Assembly: GCA_963965975.1 (NCBI GenBank)
Contig: OZ014411.1
Location: 27,204,249-27,268,248 of the forward strand
DNA length: 64,000 nt
Source of the DNA: Xestospongia bergquistia
Taxonomy: Eukaryota; Porifera; Demospongiae; Haplosclerida; Petrosiidae
Reading direction: 5' to 3'
This document shows positions 13,452 to 26,594 of the stretch, piece after piece. The translations under genes were made by a program, and so were the position numbers. Under the pieces are notes generated by a model, which saw only the letters and a program-made list of their open reading frames with translations, made no database searches and was not told the DNA's origin. Position 1 is the stretch's first letter, and the number at the start of each line of letters is the position of its first letter.

Positions 13452-15856
13452 TGTTATTGATTACAGTTTAATAATTGTTAAATGTTTCTACAGTATATTT
13501 GATAATAATGAACAATCATGGAATGCTCTCAAAATAGTGATAAATATGCTTTTTAAACGGATTAGTATTACCCTAAGTAAGAGTCATACCTGTTATCCAT
13601 TCTTTCAGTTAACATGTTGTAGAAAGCACTGCTAATGGACATTGTTATGGACAATATTTTCATGGCAATTACTTATCAAGTCTGTGTACGCCATTGCCTT
13701 CACTGTTTACTCACAGTTCAATCATCAGCGACTTATTCTTATTTTAATAATTATTAAGTTTTAATAATATTAGTTATTAAATTACTAAATTTAATGGACT
13801 GTACCGTTTCCTGTTTCGCTTAGTAAAGGAAGGGTGAAGTACCACCCAAATCACCTGGAAATGATTATTATGAATAAAACAACGGAGAGAGTTTACTGAT
13901 GAACGTCAGTGCCACGCCCACAACTTGGTTAGGAAATGACGTACTGACCACTATTTACATTCAGGAACGCATCACGTGAATGTATTGACTGTAGAGGCTT
14001 AGATGTAGACTATACGATGATGTAGCCTAGATTATCCATGGTTGAAGCATTTTCCTTGCTATAGGTACTGTGAATTCGCGCCTGTCTATACAAAGGAAAA
14101 GTTGGATACTATCTCTTCCTAAGTTGTTTGAGGTCTTCTGGAGTTGCTACGCAACCGTTGACACAACTTGCTCTATAAGTCTGTCTAAACATAGTAGATG
14201 TAAATATTTAGACAATAATTACGAACATGGCTGTTATTAATTGGTGAGTTTGTAGCAGAGCGTATTTTTGGATCACATGTCCAGAAATACGCGGACGCGA
14301 ACGAACTTAATTTTTCTCTGTATGCTCAGCACTAGCCCATATTGATGAGACTTTCGACTACAAATTCTAATGAAGTACTCAAAATAATTTCTTGTAACAT
14401 ATAAACAAAGACATATTGATCAAATCCTCTCTTTGATATTGCTTCATTATTCTCTTTTGATCATTCAGTATGCTCTTTGAATACTGTCATCACTATTTCA
14501 CTGATACATTCTTTGTTTAAAATATCATCATCCATTCATTGTCATTACAATTTTTTTCGAATTTAATTTTGAACTCTTCTTTTTAAGAGTAACAATTTCA
14601 TTCAATTCACACACCTCAAATATAAAAATATAAAAATATAAAAACAACTCTTAATTTTGAATTTGATATAAAAAATAAAATTGTCATACATAACTCTCTC
14701 CCTAAGACACTGAATTGCTCCTCTAATTCATGTAAGACCCCTTGTTTTTTTTATCTCGGCCTCAACCTCCTCGCAAAACACCTTTCTTCCATTGCCTTGT
14801 TATGGTCAATGTCTTCCATATCCCAGAAGCCCCCTCTTCTAACCAATTCATCTCTTTCATCTATCATACTATCCAACCTCCAACCTACTCAAGCATCATC
14901 TTAACATGCAAATCAAACACACATACTCCCTACCTGGTTCTTTTAACTTCATCGTCTAGTTTAGAACATTGTCAATATAATACTCAACCAGTTTTGTCCA
15001 ATCCTTAGTCAACCACACAATATGCCCTTCCTTTCAACTCACATTTTGTATATAGTAGCATAGCACTGCTTTATGATTATAACCATATGCTGTGTCTATA
15101 GATAGCCAGCAGAAAAGCCATACTTAATAGTGAATTTATCACTACTATATCGTAAATACTAAACCTTAAATCCTGGAACCTAAATATACTCAATCAATTG
15201 TGTGGGTCTTTTTGATGTGTTTTAAAACACTGTTCTGTGCAGTCTTTTAGAAAAATAATGTCTCTTGTTATAAGTCTAATATTATAATGATTGATAAAGA
15301 ACAGAATATTTTTGACACCAGTCTTAGATTGTTTGAATAACCATGACTTTCATTAAACTATATATATTGGATTTTATTACCTCAATAAATCAATCTTTGA
15401 GATTTTTTTAGATGGCTAATCAAATGAATGCTGTTATCAAGTAGTAATAAACAACTACATTTTAATGTAATAACTGGTGTTAAGGTTGTTTTCAACTGTT
15501 TTGATTGCAACATCACTGCTCATTAAATTGTACTGAAAACCACTCGTTTAGCACTTCTTAAGTAGTGATTGTGTCAGATACCCCCATTTTTAAAATGAAC
15601 ATGCACAGTTTATTAAGTATCGTTATAGAATAAAATTAAAGTAAGGAAGCAAATGAAACTAATTTATAACATTTAACAAGTTTACAGAAAACTGAAGCAT
15701 CTAAGATATAAGTTTACAGCACTTGAATAATATCTGTATTAAAATTTAGTATAAAATGTCTCTAAATAATAAGCATTTTCTTTTTATTGATATCAACTGT
15801 AAATTGTTCATGTAGACTTTCATTGATCACTACGTGATGTTACATTTTTATCAATG
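13452..15856. other. Non-coding stretch with no supported gene
   Basis: It contains a less AT-rich patch around 13800-14330, which might be a promoter or a gene edge. A tiny ATG-initiated segment at 14227 runs directly into a GTGAGT donor, but no downstream exon could be connected. The 15050-15856 part is the 3' flank of the membrane-protein gene and is homologous to ~21720-22183. Confidence 0.4.
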
Positions 15857-18371
15857 TTAATTACTACCTGATATTCCAGATGCTTTCTTTAAAATCCAAG
15901 CAATAAGACCAAGTAGCAGAGCTGGAAAAAATTGTGATAGCTGAGTTAACACTCCAGTTTTGTCAGGGCCAGTAAAAAGAATAACATTCAAATATACAGC
16001 ACCAAACAAGCCAATAAACAAACAAACCATAGTCAAAATGATCAAATGTGCGCATACTGTAAGAACAATTCGGGCAGTGAAACTAAAGTTTTGCTCCTTA
16101 GCTTTGTTTGAGTTTTCATATTGGTCTTTGACTTTGTTTGATTTTTCATATTGCTCAAATACATAAGCAAGATATACAATAACTATTGTGGCAGTTGTTA
16201 TTGTCACTATTATCATTGAAGAAACTCGCAGAGGATTAATTAAAATTGCCAAGATAAGTCCATAGGTAACTATTGATACAATAAAAGCTGAGACAGTCAA
16301 TGAAAATATTGCGATGAACCGTAATAAGTGAGAACACATACTACAACAGTTAATTTTTTTCAAAGATTCAGGAAGTTCCATCGTTTTTCCTTTTATAGTA
16401 AAATATAAAGCTATGATAAATTCATAAAATAAGTGGCTCACAAATACTAAAAACCAAAGAATATAGTGTTTCAGCAAACCACTCTGGAAACCATGAGAAA
16501 AAAGGTGTATCGCTGCCATGACTGATGGAATTACATCACCTACACTCAAACAAATTACAAGTGACCAGAATATGTTCTTAAGATGAAATTGTACTTCAAA
16601 AATCTTAAACACAGTTGCATTTGGTTTTTCACACCACTTGTCATGATACTTCCAAAGTAGTACACTAGACAGCACTTGGGAAAATATTCCAAACAAAATC
16701 CATGCTATAGAATTCATCCATACATATTTCTCTTTGTCAAGATGTAATGGGATGGCTTCATCATTGCTGGTATTTTCTGGTTTGTATAGACTGTATCCTT
16801 GAACACTTGGATCTATTCCATCAGAAATAGATTTCCCTCCTTTAACTGCATAAGATTTTAACTGCATGTGACAGGAATACATGTATAAATATAACTGTAC
16901 ATATATTACACTATATGATATGATGTATATATATGTGGGACATGAAATGTAGAAAGGGTCCTTAGGATGAATTTTTTGTCAAAGGGTTAAACATGAAATT
17001 ATGTTCTTAAATAACTTAGAGCTCACTAATATCCATGTTATCCTACTATATTATAATATTCTTTAAATCTTCATTTGATGATAGTGTGAAAAACCATATT
17101 TTGAGAAAACAACTTTTAAAATCAGATATTTGAGTTGTATATTGAAATGTATCACTAAAATTTCAAAGATTAAGTTAATGATATCTATGGTTCTGAGTAT
17201 ATTACATGATGATACTGTTCTGAAAGAAATCGGGAATCTGTTCGTACAATTTTTTTTCTCTCTGATGTCAAGCCAGCTGTAGAGGGAATTTATGGTATCT
17301 ATTATGTATAAGAATGTATTATGTTGGTATGAGTCACACTCCGTATTTAATATAGTAATTTTCTTCTCTTCAGAACTCTTATTATTCACAAGCATGCTCA
17401 TTACTTGGTTCTGTATCGAAGCAGAAGTCACTAGTAATTCATTTACGCTTTCAAGTCTTACTTGATTAGTGTCTCTTACTATTAGAATGGCTAAGCCCAA
17501 ATTTTAGCAAAAACAACAGTTGCAGTTGGGTGTGGTCAATTAAACTTGCGTAGTGCTTGAAGATTAATGATTGTTTGTACTAAATCACGCCAGCTGTAAC
17601 AATCTACGCTTATTAGCGAGCTGCAATAATTTACATATTTATTTAGTTTTGTTGTTTGGTTCATTATATAAGGCTATTTACAGAGATTGTTTTGCATAAA
17701 AGGTCAGAGTTCATATACAATTCAATAAAAATGTTTGGAATAGCTTCTAGCATTAGCAGTGCATGAAAAATTTAAATTAAGCAAGTCGCAATCTACCAAC
17801 AGTCTACTAAGTCTGTTTATAGAATGCTTGGGCTCATCATGTAATTAACTTCGGCACTTAATTACCTTACCGGCCCACGTGCCCATGTACGACGGTATAA
17901 TATAGTAACCATAAATCTTATTAAGTGAAATTAAGTAAAATCAAATTGTTATGCAGAAATATTTAATCATTACAATTTACAATAGCCAAGTAAAGCAAAA
18001 ACTAACTTTGGTCAAAAATGGCCTTTTCCATTTTATTTTGCTAATCTGTAAAATGACCTTATTAAACCTAAGGACCTTTCCTATTTTCCATGCTCCATAT
18101 ATATATATATATAATTATATATTATATATGTGACTTGATTTGCAAAAAGGGACCACTTCTGTCAAAATATTTGTGACCTGATTTTTTAAGACACTATACT
18201 ACTAAAACATATCAAACAACAGTTTTGCATACATATAGAATAGTTATGGATATATAGCAACTGTACGTTTACAAAACTGACATTTTTGAGATGTTTTAAT
18301 ATAACAGTGGTTTGTTTTACAAATCAGGTCATAAATGATTTAACAGAAGTGGTCCCTTTTTGCAAATCAGG

Positions 18372-18429
<58 letters not shown>

Positions 18430-18961
18430 GTTAATAACTGCTTTTAGATATTTCTGTATTATGGATGATATTTCTGTTGGGCTCTAGGCTCCATATTATA
18501 CTTAAATAACTTACCCATATTGTAACTTCGTTTAAAAGATTAAGAACATGGTCTTCATTTAGACTGGTACAAAATGGTTCCAAAACAATATGAGCAACAT
18601 GAGGAGGAAATGTTATAAATTTAAAAGAAATCTGTTCCAAGATAGTAGGAGGTGCAAATAATAACACTGATGAATAACTCCACAAAAACACATAATCAGC
18701 TGGTTCATATGACATTATTTCATTGGTAACAATGACAGGATGAATAGGTATCCTGACAATATCATTAGTTAAGTTGATGTAGTAATTCACTTCTACTAAT
18801 AGAGCAGGATGTTGATTAACTGGATAAAAGGCTTTTGTGAGACTGTAAATATTTTCACTGTTTGAAAAGATTCCATTCTCAAGCTTGGTAAATGAGTCAA
18901 CACAACCCAGTATAGTAGGTATAAAAAACAGCTGCAAAACTGATGACTTGATCTTGATCAT
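15857..18961 (-). CDS. Unrecognised signal-peptide, multi-pass membrane protein, copy A
   Basis: Two exons: 18961-18515 (149 codons, ends ATATGG before GTAAGT) and 16861-15857, with a 1,653-bp intron; the junction is phase 0. The predicted protein is 483 residues. It has an N-terminal signal peptide (MIKIKSSVLQLFFIPTIL), an extracellular-type region of ~170 residues with N-glycosylation sites, then about six or seven hydrophobic membrane segments with two short charged loops (one with repeated N-K/E-D-Q units). I do not recognise the family; the topology is receptor- or channel-like but nothing more can be said. Compared with copy B, an additional T creates AAT-TAA and removes a ~35-residue acidic C-terminal tail. 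The sequence for that tail is still recognisable downstream. Confidence 0.65.
18130..18375. mobile_element. MITE-like element in the intron of membrane gene copy A
   Basis: Terminal inverted repeats of 33 bp (18130-18162 and 18343-18375) differ at one position; the ends read GTGACYTGATTTGCAAAAAG. Partial inner repeats of the same motif lie at ~18173 and ~18318. The 246-bp element is absent from the corresponding intron position of copy B (~24720-24800), so it inserted after the gene duplication or was lost from copy B. Confidence 0.7.
18371..18429. repeat. CA/TA compound microsatellite
   Basis: A run of about 20 CA units is followed by about ten TA units, overlapping the right end of the MITE at 18130-18375. 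Confidence 0.9.
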
Positions 18962-21900
18962 GACAGCTGCTGCACCGTAAGCTATATGCAGGCAGAAGAC
19001 TTTAATATTGCCACCTAGGAAATTTCTTTTATAATTTAATTTGTGATTAACGTCGGGACACCCAAAACGGCAAATCTCACTACGAGTACCAACTTAATTT
19101 TAACCCCATCTTTACGTAAGAAAAGGTTTTATGCATGAGATTTAACCTTTGTGTTTAAGAAAGCAGAATAGAGTATCAATGTATCTAAATATTTGAAGGT
19201 ATGTACAACTGACTAAAAGATAAGAAATCATTTATTCTGTCAAACATATCCAAATTTACTATATAAATAATTCCACAATTGGTAAAACGTCATTAGCATG
19301 ATCAAATTATTGAAATTTGATATATTTTGATTAATTAATAATGTAATTTCTTCAGACTATCTTGTGGCTTCAGGGAAAATATCACTGTAAAACAAACAGA
19401 CAAAGATAGAGTCAAGTTTTATCACTCACTAGAAAATAAAGCTTAAGATAGATCACTTTACAATTAAAATCCAATATACCATTAACAAACTAAAATTGAC
19501 AAGTGTATATATTATATTATGAAAATGAATTATAAAGTTTAGGTACTATGCTACCAAACAAAGCAAAACCTGAACATTGTTAATCTGATGGAGTAAGGTT
19601 GTTGCCTTAGACCCTGGTTATTTATATACACACTGCTACAAGTGATATGTCAATTGGTTAACCATTTTGAACAATGTATAAACATGAATTTAAGAAATTT
19701 ACTTTGGTCAGTTTGATACAAGAATGGCAGATTCTAAAAAGTATGTGCAAGAATCCACTATCTAATTGCTTGTATATATTATTTTACTTTGTTCACATCC
19801 ATTATTCATTTATTTACATTATTAAATGTAAACATAATATATGCTCTGCATGACTGAGAAATTCCACAGATAACAGACTTTTCCTTTGTTTTTATAAAAT
19901 TAATGGAGCATACAGAATTACTATTGAATCATTAGAATTGACAGTTCGTGTAGTTCAACAAACAACTTCTCAGAAAAGGCATGCATGCATGTAATGTGGA
20001 GGGTTTTCCTATGCAACTCCAATGACAACACACTTTAAACTAAACATCACATTTTTATAAATTACAAACAAGACTGTAGTTAAAAAAATCATCCTATAAT
20101 AGTTTTGATGATGCCAATACAAGGTAAGTATTAAATAGTAGAGACAACCATGCTAAAAGGCTGAACAGCAAGCTAACTAACTTAGAAGTTCGATCAATCC
20201 ACCATGTTAACACACGAAGTAAAGGTTAATAAAATTCATTGATTACTAATTGCATTCCAATGGTGGTTACCCAGTGCAGTTTAATTTGATTTATCACTTT
20301 TAACTGTCACATACAACAATTGAATAAGCTAGCAAATGGACATACCAATATATATAATTACATACCATGACCATAGCTTCATCATTTGTATATTATATAT
20401 AATACTAGACTTTTTGTGCAATGTCTATGGAAATACAAATAATAATCATCTCACCACTTTATTTGAGAGTGACAACAAAGAGAAAAAGTGCAAGAAGACC
20501 ACTGACTGGACTAATGGCTGGCTATGCTGTAAACACTCCTAAACCTTTTTCTATACTTTTTGATTATAAAATACATATTTACCTCTCTATCTGAAGACTC
20601 TGAATCAAATAGACTCTAACTGTATATTATTTTCCAGTTTGTCTATGTAGATATACGTATGAATTATACCGTCCACTCTCCTTCCTGAAGTTGATTTTAG
20701 GGATTAAATTACAACCACACGTGACGTTCGCAATGGAAGGGTTAAAATTACATTGGCTTCAAGAGGCACGGTTTTAAAGGGGGTGGAACATTTAGTGCAC
20801 AGGTCTGCAGACTCTAGTACTATTGTACACATTACACCAGTTTCTTTATGAAAATAATTTGTCTTGGCTAATATAAAGACTTTCGTTACAACTGAGTCAG
20901 ACAACAATGATGATATCCCATCTCTCTCTGCTGAGTGTACAGGCACTTCTATAATACCATAGACAACAACTGATCAGCTGCCTAACACAATCTTATAATC
21001 TGTTATCATTAATAACTTCTGCATATCACTGTAAAAAAGGTAGATGTTTTAACAAACTAGATGTTGTTTGAGATTCACATGAACAAATTAATGTATTTAA
21101 TTTCATTGTCAAAGAGCATCAGATAATAAAAGTATCACTTTCATTACAGTTGCATGTGGTTAAATTTGTTTTCAAGGACAGCTATAAAATCATCCTCCTC
21201 TTTGTAGCTGTCTAAACATATTTACATATTTAGCTTGCATGCATGCAAAGATGTTTTTTAGCATATTGGTTACAAAATAACATTGCATGTTGTTTATCAT
21301 TCTTTAACAGTCAAAATATGTTTGGATATTTCTACAAAATAAAAAATGCTTAGACTGCTAGTCTATGGAGGACAATGATTTTATATCTGTCTTTAATTTG
21401 ATAAAATATATATAACTATAATGCGAGTGATGCGTTTGAGGCAGATCTCTTATCTGACGCGTTGTTCATGAAGATTATTATACAAAATTGGTGCATGTTA
21501 ATATCAAACAACAATCCAGTTTGTTATAGCAGCTATCTCTTTTACAAAGTATAAGATAGCAATGAAGGGACAGAAGTAGACTTTTTATAGTCTTCACCAG
21601 TTTTTCTCTGTTTACATGCATGACCAATCCAATATATAACTACTGTCAGAACAACTGCAACTTGAACTTTGTTACTGAACAAGGGTCAGTCATGGCATGT
21701 GGCTAGGATACCACATGTTTGTAAGCAGTAGAGCATTGTTTTTAGATTATAACTACTCTGTATCTAACTAGTTGATTAAAAATGCCATATTTAATGGTGA
21801 ATTAATCATATATGTCCTAGACACTAAACTATATAAAGCCTGGAACCAAAATGTACTTATCAATTTTGTATATCAATTAAAGTATGATATTTTCTGTCAA

Positions 21901-22183
21901 CTCAGTACCTAGACACTTTATTAAAATTGCATGTATCTGAAATAGTGAATGGTGGTTAAAATGTGCCCAACATGTACTATGCTGGTCATAATGGTATTTC
22001 CCCTAAAATGTTAAAATTAATTGCCTACTCTTTCTCATCATAAGTAATTATTCAATCAAGAATTGGTCTTGATAAAATTAAGGAAGCAAATAAAACTAAA
22101 TTATAATATTTAGCAAGTCTATAACAAACCTAAATTATCTAAGACATAACATTACAGAACTTGAACAATATTTGTACTTTAAT
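18962..22183. other. Spacer between the two membrane-protein gene copies
   Basis: Mostly AT-rich non-coding sequence. It contains one protein-like minus-strand segment (20704-20948, listed separately). From ~21720 it becomes homologous to the 3' flank of copy A (~15050 onward). The two copies differ immediately upstream of the start codon (18962 versus 25329), so their promoters are unrelated. Confidence 0.5.
20704..20948 (-). other. Orphan exon-like segment, no recognised family
   Basis: On the minus strand a TATTATAG acceptor at ~20949 is followed by ~81 open codons to a TAA at 20704. The composition is protein-like, with a CTKCSTP motif and several CpG-containing codons, unlike the surrounding AT-rich DNA. 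No upstream exon with a matching donor was found. It may be the last exon of an unseen gene or a relic. Confidence is low. Confidence 0.25.
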
Positions 22184-25100
22184 TTAGTATAATATCTCTG
22201 ACTCATCTATTTCGTCATTATCATTAGCAACTGCAACTGGTTCATGTTCACTTTGACTGTTATCACTACCTGATGTTACATTTATATCATTGTTATTACT
22301 ATCTGATTTTCCATATAATTTCTTTATGATCCCAACAACTAGACCAAATAGAAAAGCTGGGAAGAATTGAGATAACTGAGTTAACACGCCGGTTTTGTCA
22401 GGTCCAGTAAAAAGAATAACATTCAGATATACTGCACTAAACAAGCCAATAAACAAAAAAATCATAGTTAAAATGATCAAGTGTGCACATGCTGTAAGAA
22501 CAATACATGTGGTAAGGTTAATGTTTTGCTCCTTAGCATTGTTTGAGTTTTCATATTGGTCCTCGGCTTTGTTTGAGTTTTCATTTTGCTCAAATACATA
22601 TGCAAGATATACAATAACTATTGTGGCAGTTGTTATTGTCACTATTATCATTGAAGAAACTCGCAGAGGATTAATTAAAATTGCCAAAATAAGTCCATAG
22701 GTAACTATTGATACAATAAAAGCTGAGAAGGTCAATGAAAATATTGCGATGAACCGTAATATGTGAGAACACATACTACAACCGATAATTTTTTTCAAAG
22801 ATTCAGGAAGTTCCATTTTTTTTTCCTTTTATAGCAAAATATAAAGCTATAGCAAAATCATAAAAAAAGTTGCTCATAAATACTAAAAACCAAAGAATAT
22901 AGTGTTTCAGCAAACCACTCTGGAAACCGTGAGAAAAAAAGTGTATCAGTGCTAGGATTGGTGGAATTATTTCACCTATGCTTAAACAAATTACAAGTGA
23001 CCAGAATATGTTCTTAAGATGAAATTCTACTTCAAAAATCTTAAACACAGTTGCATTTGGTTTTTCACACCAATTGTCATGATGCTTCCAAAGTAGTACA
23101 CTTGTCAACACTTGGCTAAATATTCCAAACAAAATCCATGCTATAGAATTCATCCATATATACTTTTCTTTGTCAAGATGTAAAGGGATAGCTTCATCAT
23201 TTTTGGCATTTTCTGGTTTGTATAGGTTATAGCCTTGAAGACTTGGATCTATTCCACTAGAAATAGATTTCCCTCCTTTAACTGCATAAGATTTTAACTG
23301 CATGTGACAGGAATACATGTATAAATATAACTGTACATATATTACATGATATAGATATGATGTATATGGGACATGGAAAGTAGAAAGGATCCTTTGGATA
23401 AAAGTTGTCGTCATGGGATTAAAAATAAATTGTATTCAAAAATAACTTTAAAGATCCATTTATCTAGTTTATTATATTTCAAATGAAAATTCATTGTTTA
23501 GTTGATGATAGTGTGAAAAGCACACTTTGAGAGAACAGCTTATAAAATTAGATATTCAAATTTTATGTGAAATGTACCACTAAATTTCAAAGATTAAATT
23601 CATAACAATACCTATGGTTCTGGGTATATTACAAGTAGATACTGTTGTGAGAGAAATGGGAAATCTGGCCAGTTTTTTTCTTTGTGGTGTCATGCCAGCT
23701 GGAGAAGGAATCGATGCATGGGATATAAAAACGTGTTTTGCTTGCGTGAGTCACTCCATGTTTAATAAACAAACTTTCTTCTCTTCAGAATTAAACATTC
23801 ACAAACATACTTATAACCTTGGTTCAATATATATCAAAGTGGAAGTCACAAAATTCTAAGCTTTCCAAGTCTTATTTCATTAGCATGTAGCATGCAGTTG
23901 CACTCTGTTCACAAAGTAATGTACCACATAAGGTAATCCAATACTTTTTGGTAGCTGTCAATGTTACACTTTCAACTCAGTTTCATCTAGAATATCTTGT
24001 ACTCACATTCATTTGGAGGGTCTACTCACAAAATACCTTTTTGTCTTCACTATTCAGATGAAATTGTCTTTCTGATGTTAGTGTATACATTGCTTCTTTA
24101 CTAGCTAAGCTCCATATTGTTGAGCAGGTGGAGGTAGTGGGAACTTTTCAGGCTAATTAATTTTTAAATGGGCGTATCAATCAAACTTGCGAAGTGCCGA
24201 CGGATTAATGATTGTTTGGGCTAAATCTCGCTGACTGTAACAAACTATGCTTACTAGCGAGCTGCAAGAATTTACATATTTACTAAGGTTTGTCGTAGTT
24301 TCATTATATAGGGCTAAATACAGATAGTGTTTTGCATAAAAGGTCAGAGTTCATATACAAATCAATAAGAAAATTTGCTTCTAGCAATAGCAGTGCGTGT
24401 AAAAGCTTTAAATTTAGCAAATTGCAATCCACTAACATTTTACTAAATCAATTCTTAAATTGCTTGGGCTCACCATGTTGCTTCGACACCTACACCTTAC
24501 CTAAATTACCTTACCTGGTCATGTGTTCATGTACAACAATATATTGTAACAACAAATCTTATTAAGTGAAATTAAATAAAGCTTGTATGCAAAGCAATCT
24601 ACAATAGCTAAAGATCACAAGTAAGGAAAGAATTAACTTTTGTCAAAAATCACTTCTCCACTTTATATTGCTATCCTGTTAAATGACCTCATTAACCTAT
24701 ATAAAAGACCTTTTCTATTTTCCATGCCCTATACATACATACATATTTTTTAAAACACATAATATGTATATACATAATAATAATATATAATATTATATAT
24801 AATAACTGCTTTTAGATAATTCTGTATTATGGATGATATTCTGTTGGGCTCTAGGCTCTATATTATACTTAAATAACTTACCCATATTGTAACTTCGTTT
24901 AAAAGATTAAGAACATGGTCTTCATTTAGACTGGTACAAAATGGTTCCAAAACAATATGAGCAACATGAGGAGGAAATGTTATAAATTTAAAAGAAATCT
25001 GTTCCAAGATAGTAGGAGGTGCAAACAGTAACACTGATGAATAACTCCATAAAAACACATAATCAGCTGGTTCATTTGACATTGTTTCGTTAGTAACAAT

Positions 25101-25328
25101 AACAGGATGAATAGGTATCCTGACAATATCATCAGTTAAGTTGATGTAGTAATTCACTTCTACTAATAGAGCAGGATGTTGATTAACTGGATAAAAGGCT
25201 TTTGTGAGACTGTAAATATTTTCACTGTTTGAAAAGATTCCATTTTCAAGCTTGGTAAATGAGTCAACACAAGCCAGTATAATAGGTATAAAAAACAGCT
25301 GCAAAACTGATGACTTAATCTTGATCAT
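22184..25328 (-). pseudogene. Unrecognised multi-pass membrane protein, copy B (frame broken)
   Basis: Tandem duplicate of the gene at 15857-18961. Exon 1 is 25328-24882 and exon 2 is 23297-22184; the intron positions and phase are the same as in copy A. The coding frame shifts at a run of nine T (22816-22824), where copy A has eight bases that include C and G. Translation would therefore stop shortly after the third membrane segment. Past the shift the old frame is intact to 22184. It carries an acidic C-terminal tail that copy A has lost, ending DESEILY. Either this is a recent pseudogene or the run is a sequencing or assembly error, since homopolymers are error-prone. Everything else about the copy looks functional. 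Confidence 0.6.
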
Positions 25329-26498
25329 GAGAGCTGCCACTCCCGAGGGGGGGATTTAGTGGTGCATATAGAATAAAATGTGTACACACCCTTTTTTATC
25401 TATAATAATATTCACGACACTCTTCTAGTCACATGCTGTGGTACTTTAGGTATATTCATAGCAAATTCTTGCAACCACAAGCAGTAATTGCTGTGACAAC
25501 CCTCGTGTAGCGAATATCGTTGTGAATATGGTAAAGCATTAGGTAATATTGAGTTTTTTAGGACTAGTTGCTGTTACTCCTCCTGAGAAAATTGATAGAT
25601 AGCATCTGAGAATGACAGTCATAGTAGTAGCTCTTCTATTAGCGTTAACTCTAGCTCTTCTAGTAACTCTGTTTCTAACAGAAAAATCTTTTCCAAGTTA
25701 TATTGTCCTTGCGATCTTGATGAAGTTTATGATATTGCTCACTCTCGTTGATCTAGAGAAGTAAATTAATAATTAACAATTATAATTATGAATAATTATT
25801 TAGGCTATATTAAAATAGCTTAAACTGGTACTTCAATTGTATACTAGGTATAACTTCACAAATAAAGTTTTCAAACCTGATAATGCTATTGTTTTTCTAA
25901 CATATGACAAATTCAGGAAAAAGTGTAAACTCTCTCGAGAATGGATAAAGACAAACAATCTAGTTTATTCTAAATTACTTGATGGAAGTTCTTGTGTCAT
26001 CTTTACAAGAGGAAGCTGTGATAGTAGTGATCTTGGTGTGTTAATTAGTGGGCTACTGAAAACTTTCTACAAAGCCACAGAAATAATTGAGAAGACACAG
26101 AACTCAGAAATATCATAAAATTTTTATTACTGATATGATTTCCTTCATCAATTCTCATTAAGTCTAATGAGGTATGTAATTATATTTTTAATATAAATAT
26201 AGTAGTCAGTTCTATTTATAATTTCTAAAAAATGACTGCATAGTACATGTGTTGGTGAAGTAAATGTGTATATAACAGACATGTCATTGAGGATTTAATT
26301 TATCTATTCAATCATATTCCATACAAACCAACAGGAAACATCTTAATACCTCTCTTAATGAAGTCATAATGGCCATCTTATTCTATTTTGTATGTGTCTG
26401 TTGACATTGACACCATACAGTTTAGACTGCTTTTAAACAACTTCTGTTAACTGTCTGTGTCTAGATCTATCAACACTGTACCAATCAAAGAACTTTCT

Positions 26499-26539
<41 letters not shown>

Positions 26540-26594
26540 CCAATTATTATATTATATATATTGTATATTTTGAAAATATATGAGCAAACAAGAC
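25329..26594. other. Spacer with exon-like fragments
   Basis: It contains a serine-rich open segment on the plus strand (25605-25748, runs such as SHSSSSSISVNSSSSSNS) and a possible terminal exon at 25848-26118. The two cannot be joined in frame by an obvious splice. A TA microsatellite lies at about 26501-26534. Confidence 0.35.
25848..26118 (+). other. Possible terminal exon of an unrecognised gene
   Basis: An acceptor-like TATACTAG precedes ~90 open codons ending in TAA at 26116-26118. The translation is protein-like (contains DNAIVFLTYDKFRKKCKLS and a C-terminal helix-like stretch), with no ATG at the left end. I do not recognise a domain. The serine-rich segment at 25605-25748 is the only upstream candidate partner, and it ends in a stop. 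It may be a decayed gene. Confidence 0.3.

Noticed and set aside
17063..17500. 145-codon open frame on the minus strand
   Set aside because: It lies in the intron of membrane gene copy A, and the homologous intron of copy B does not keep the frame.
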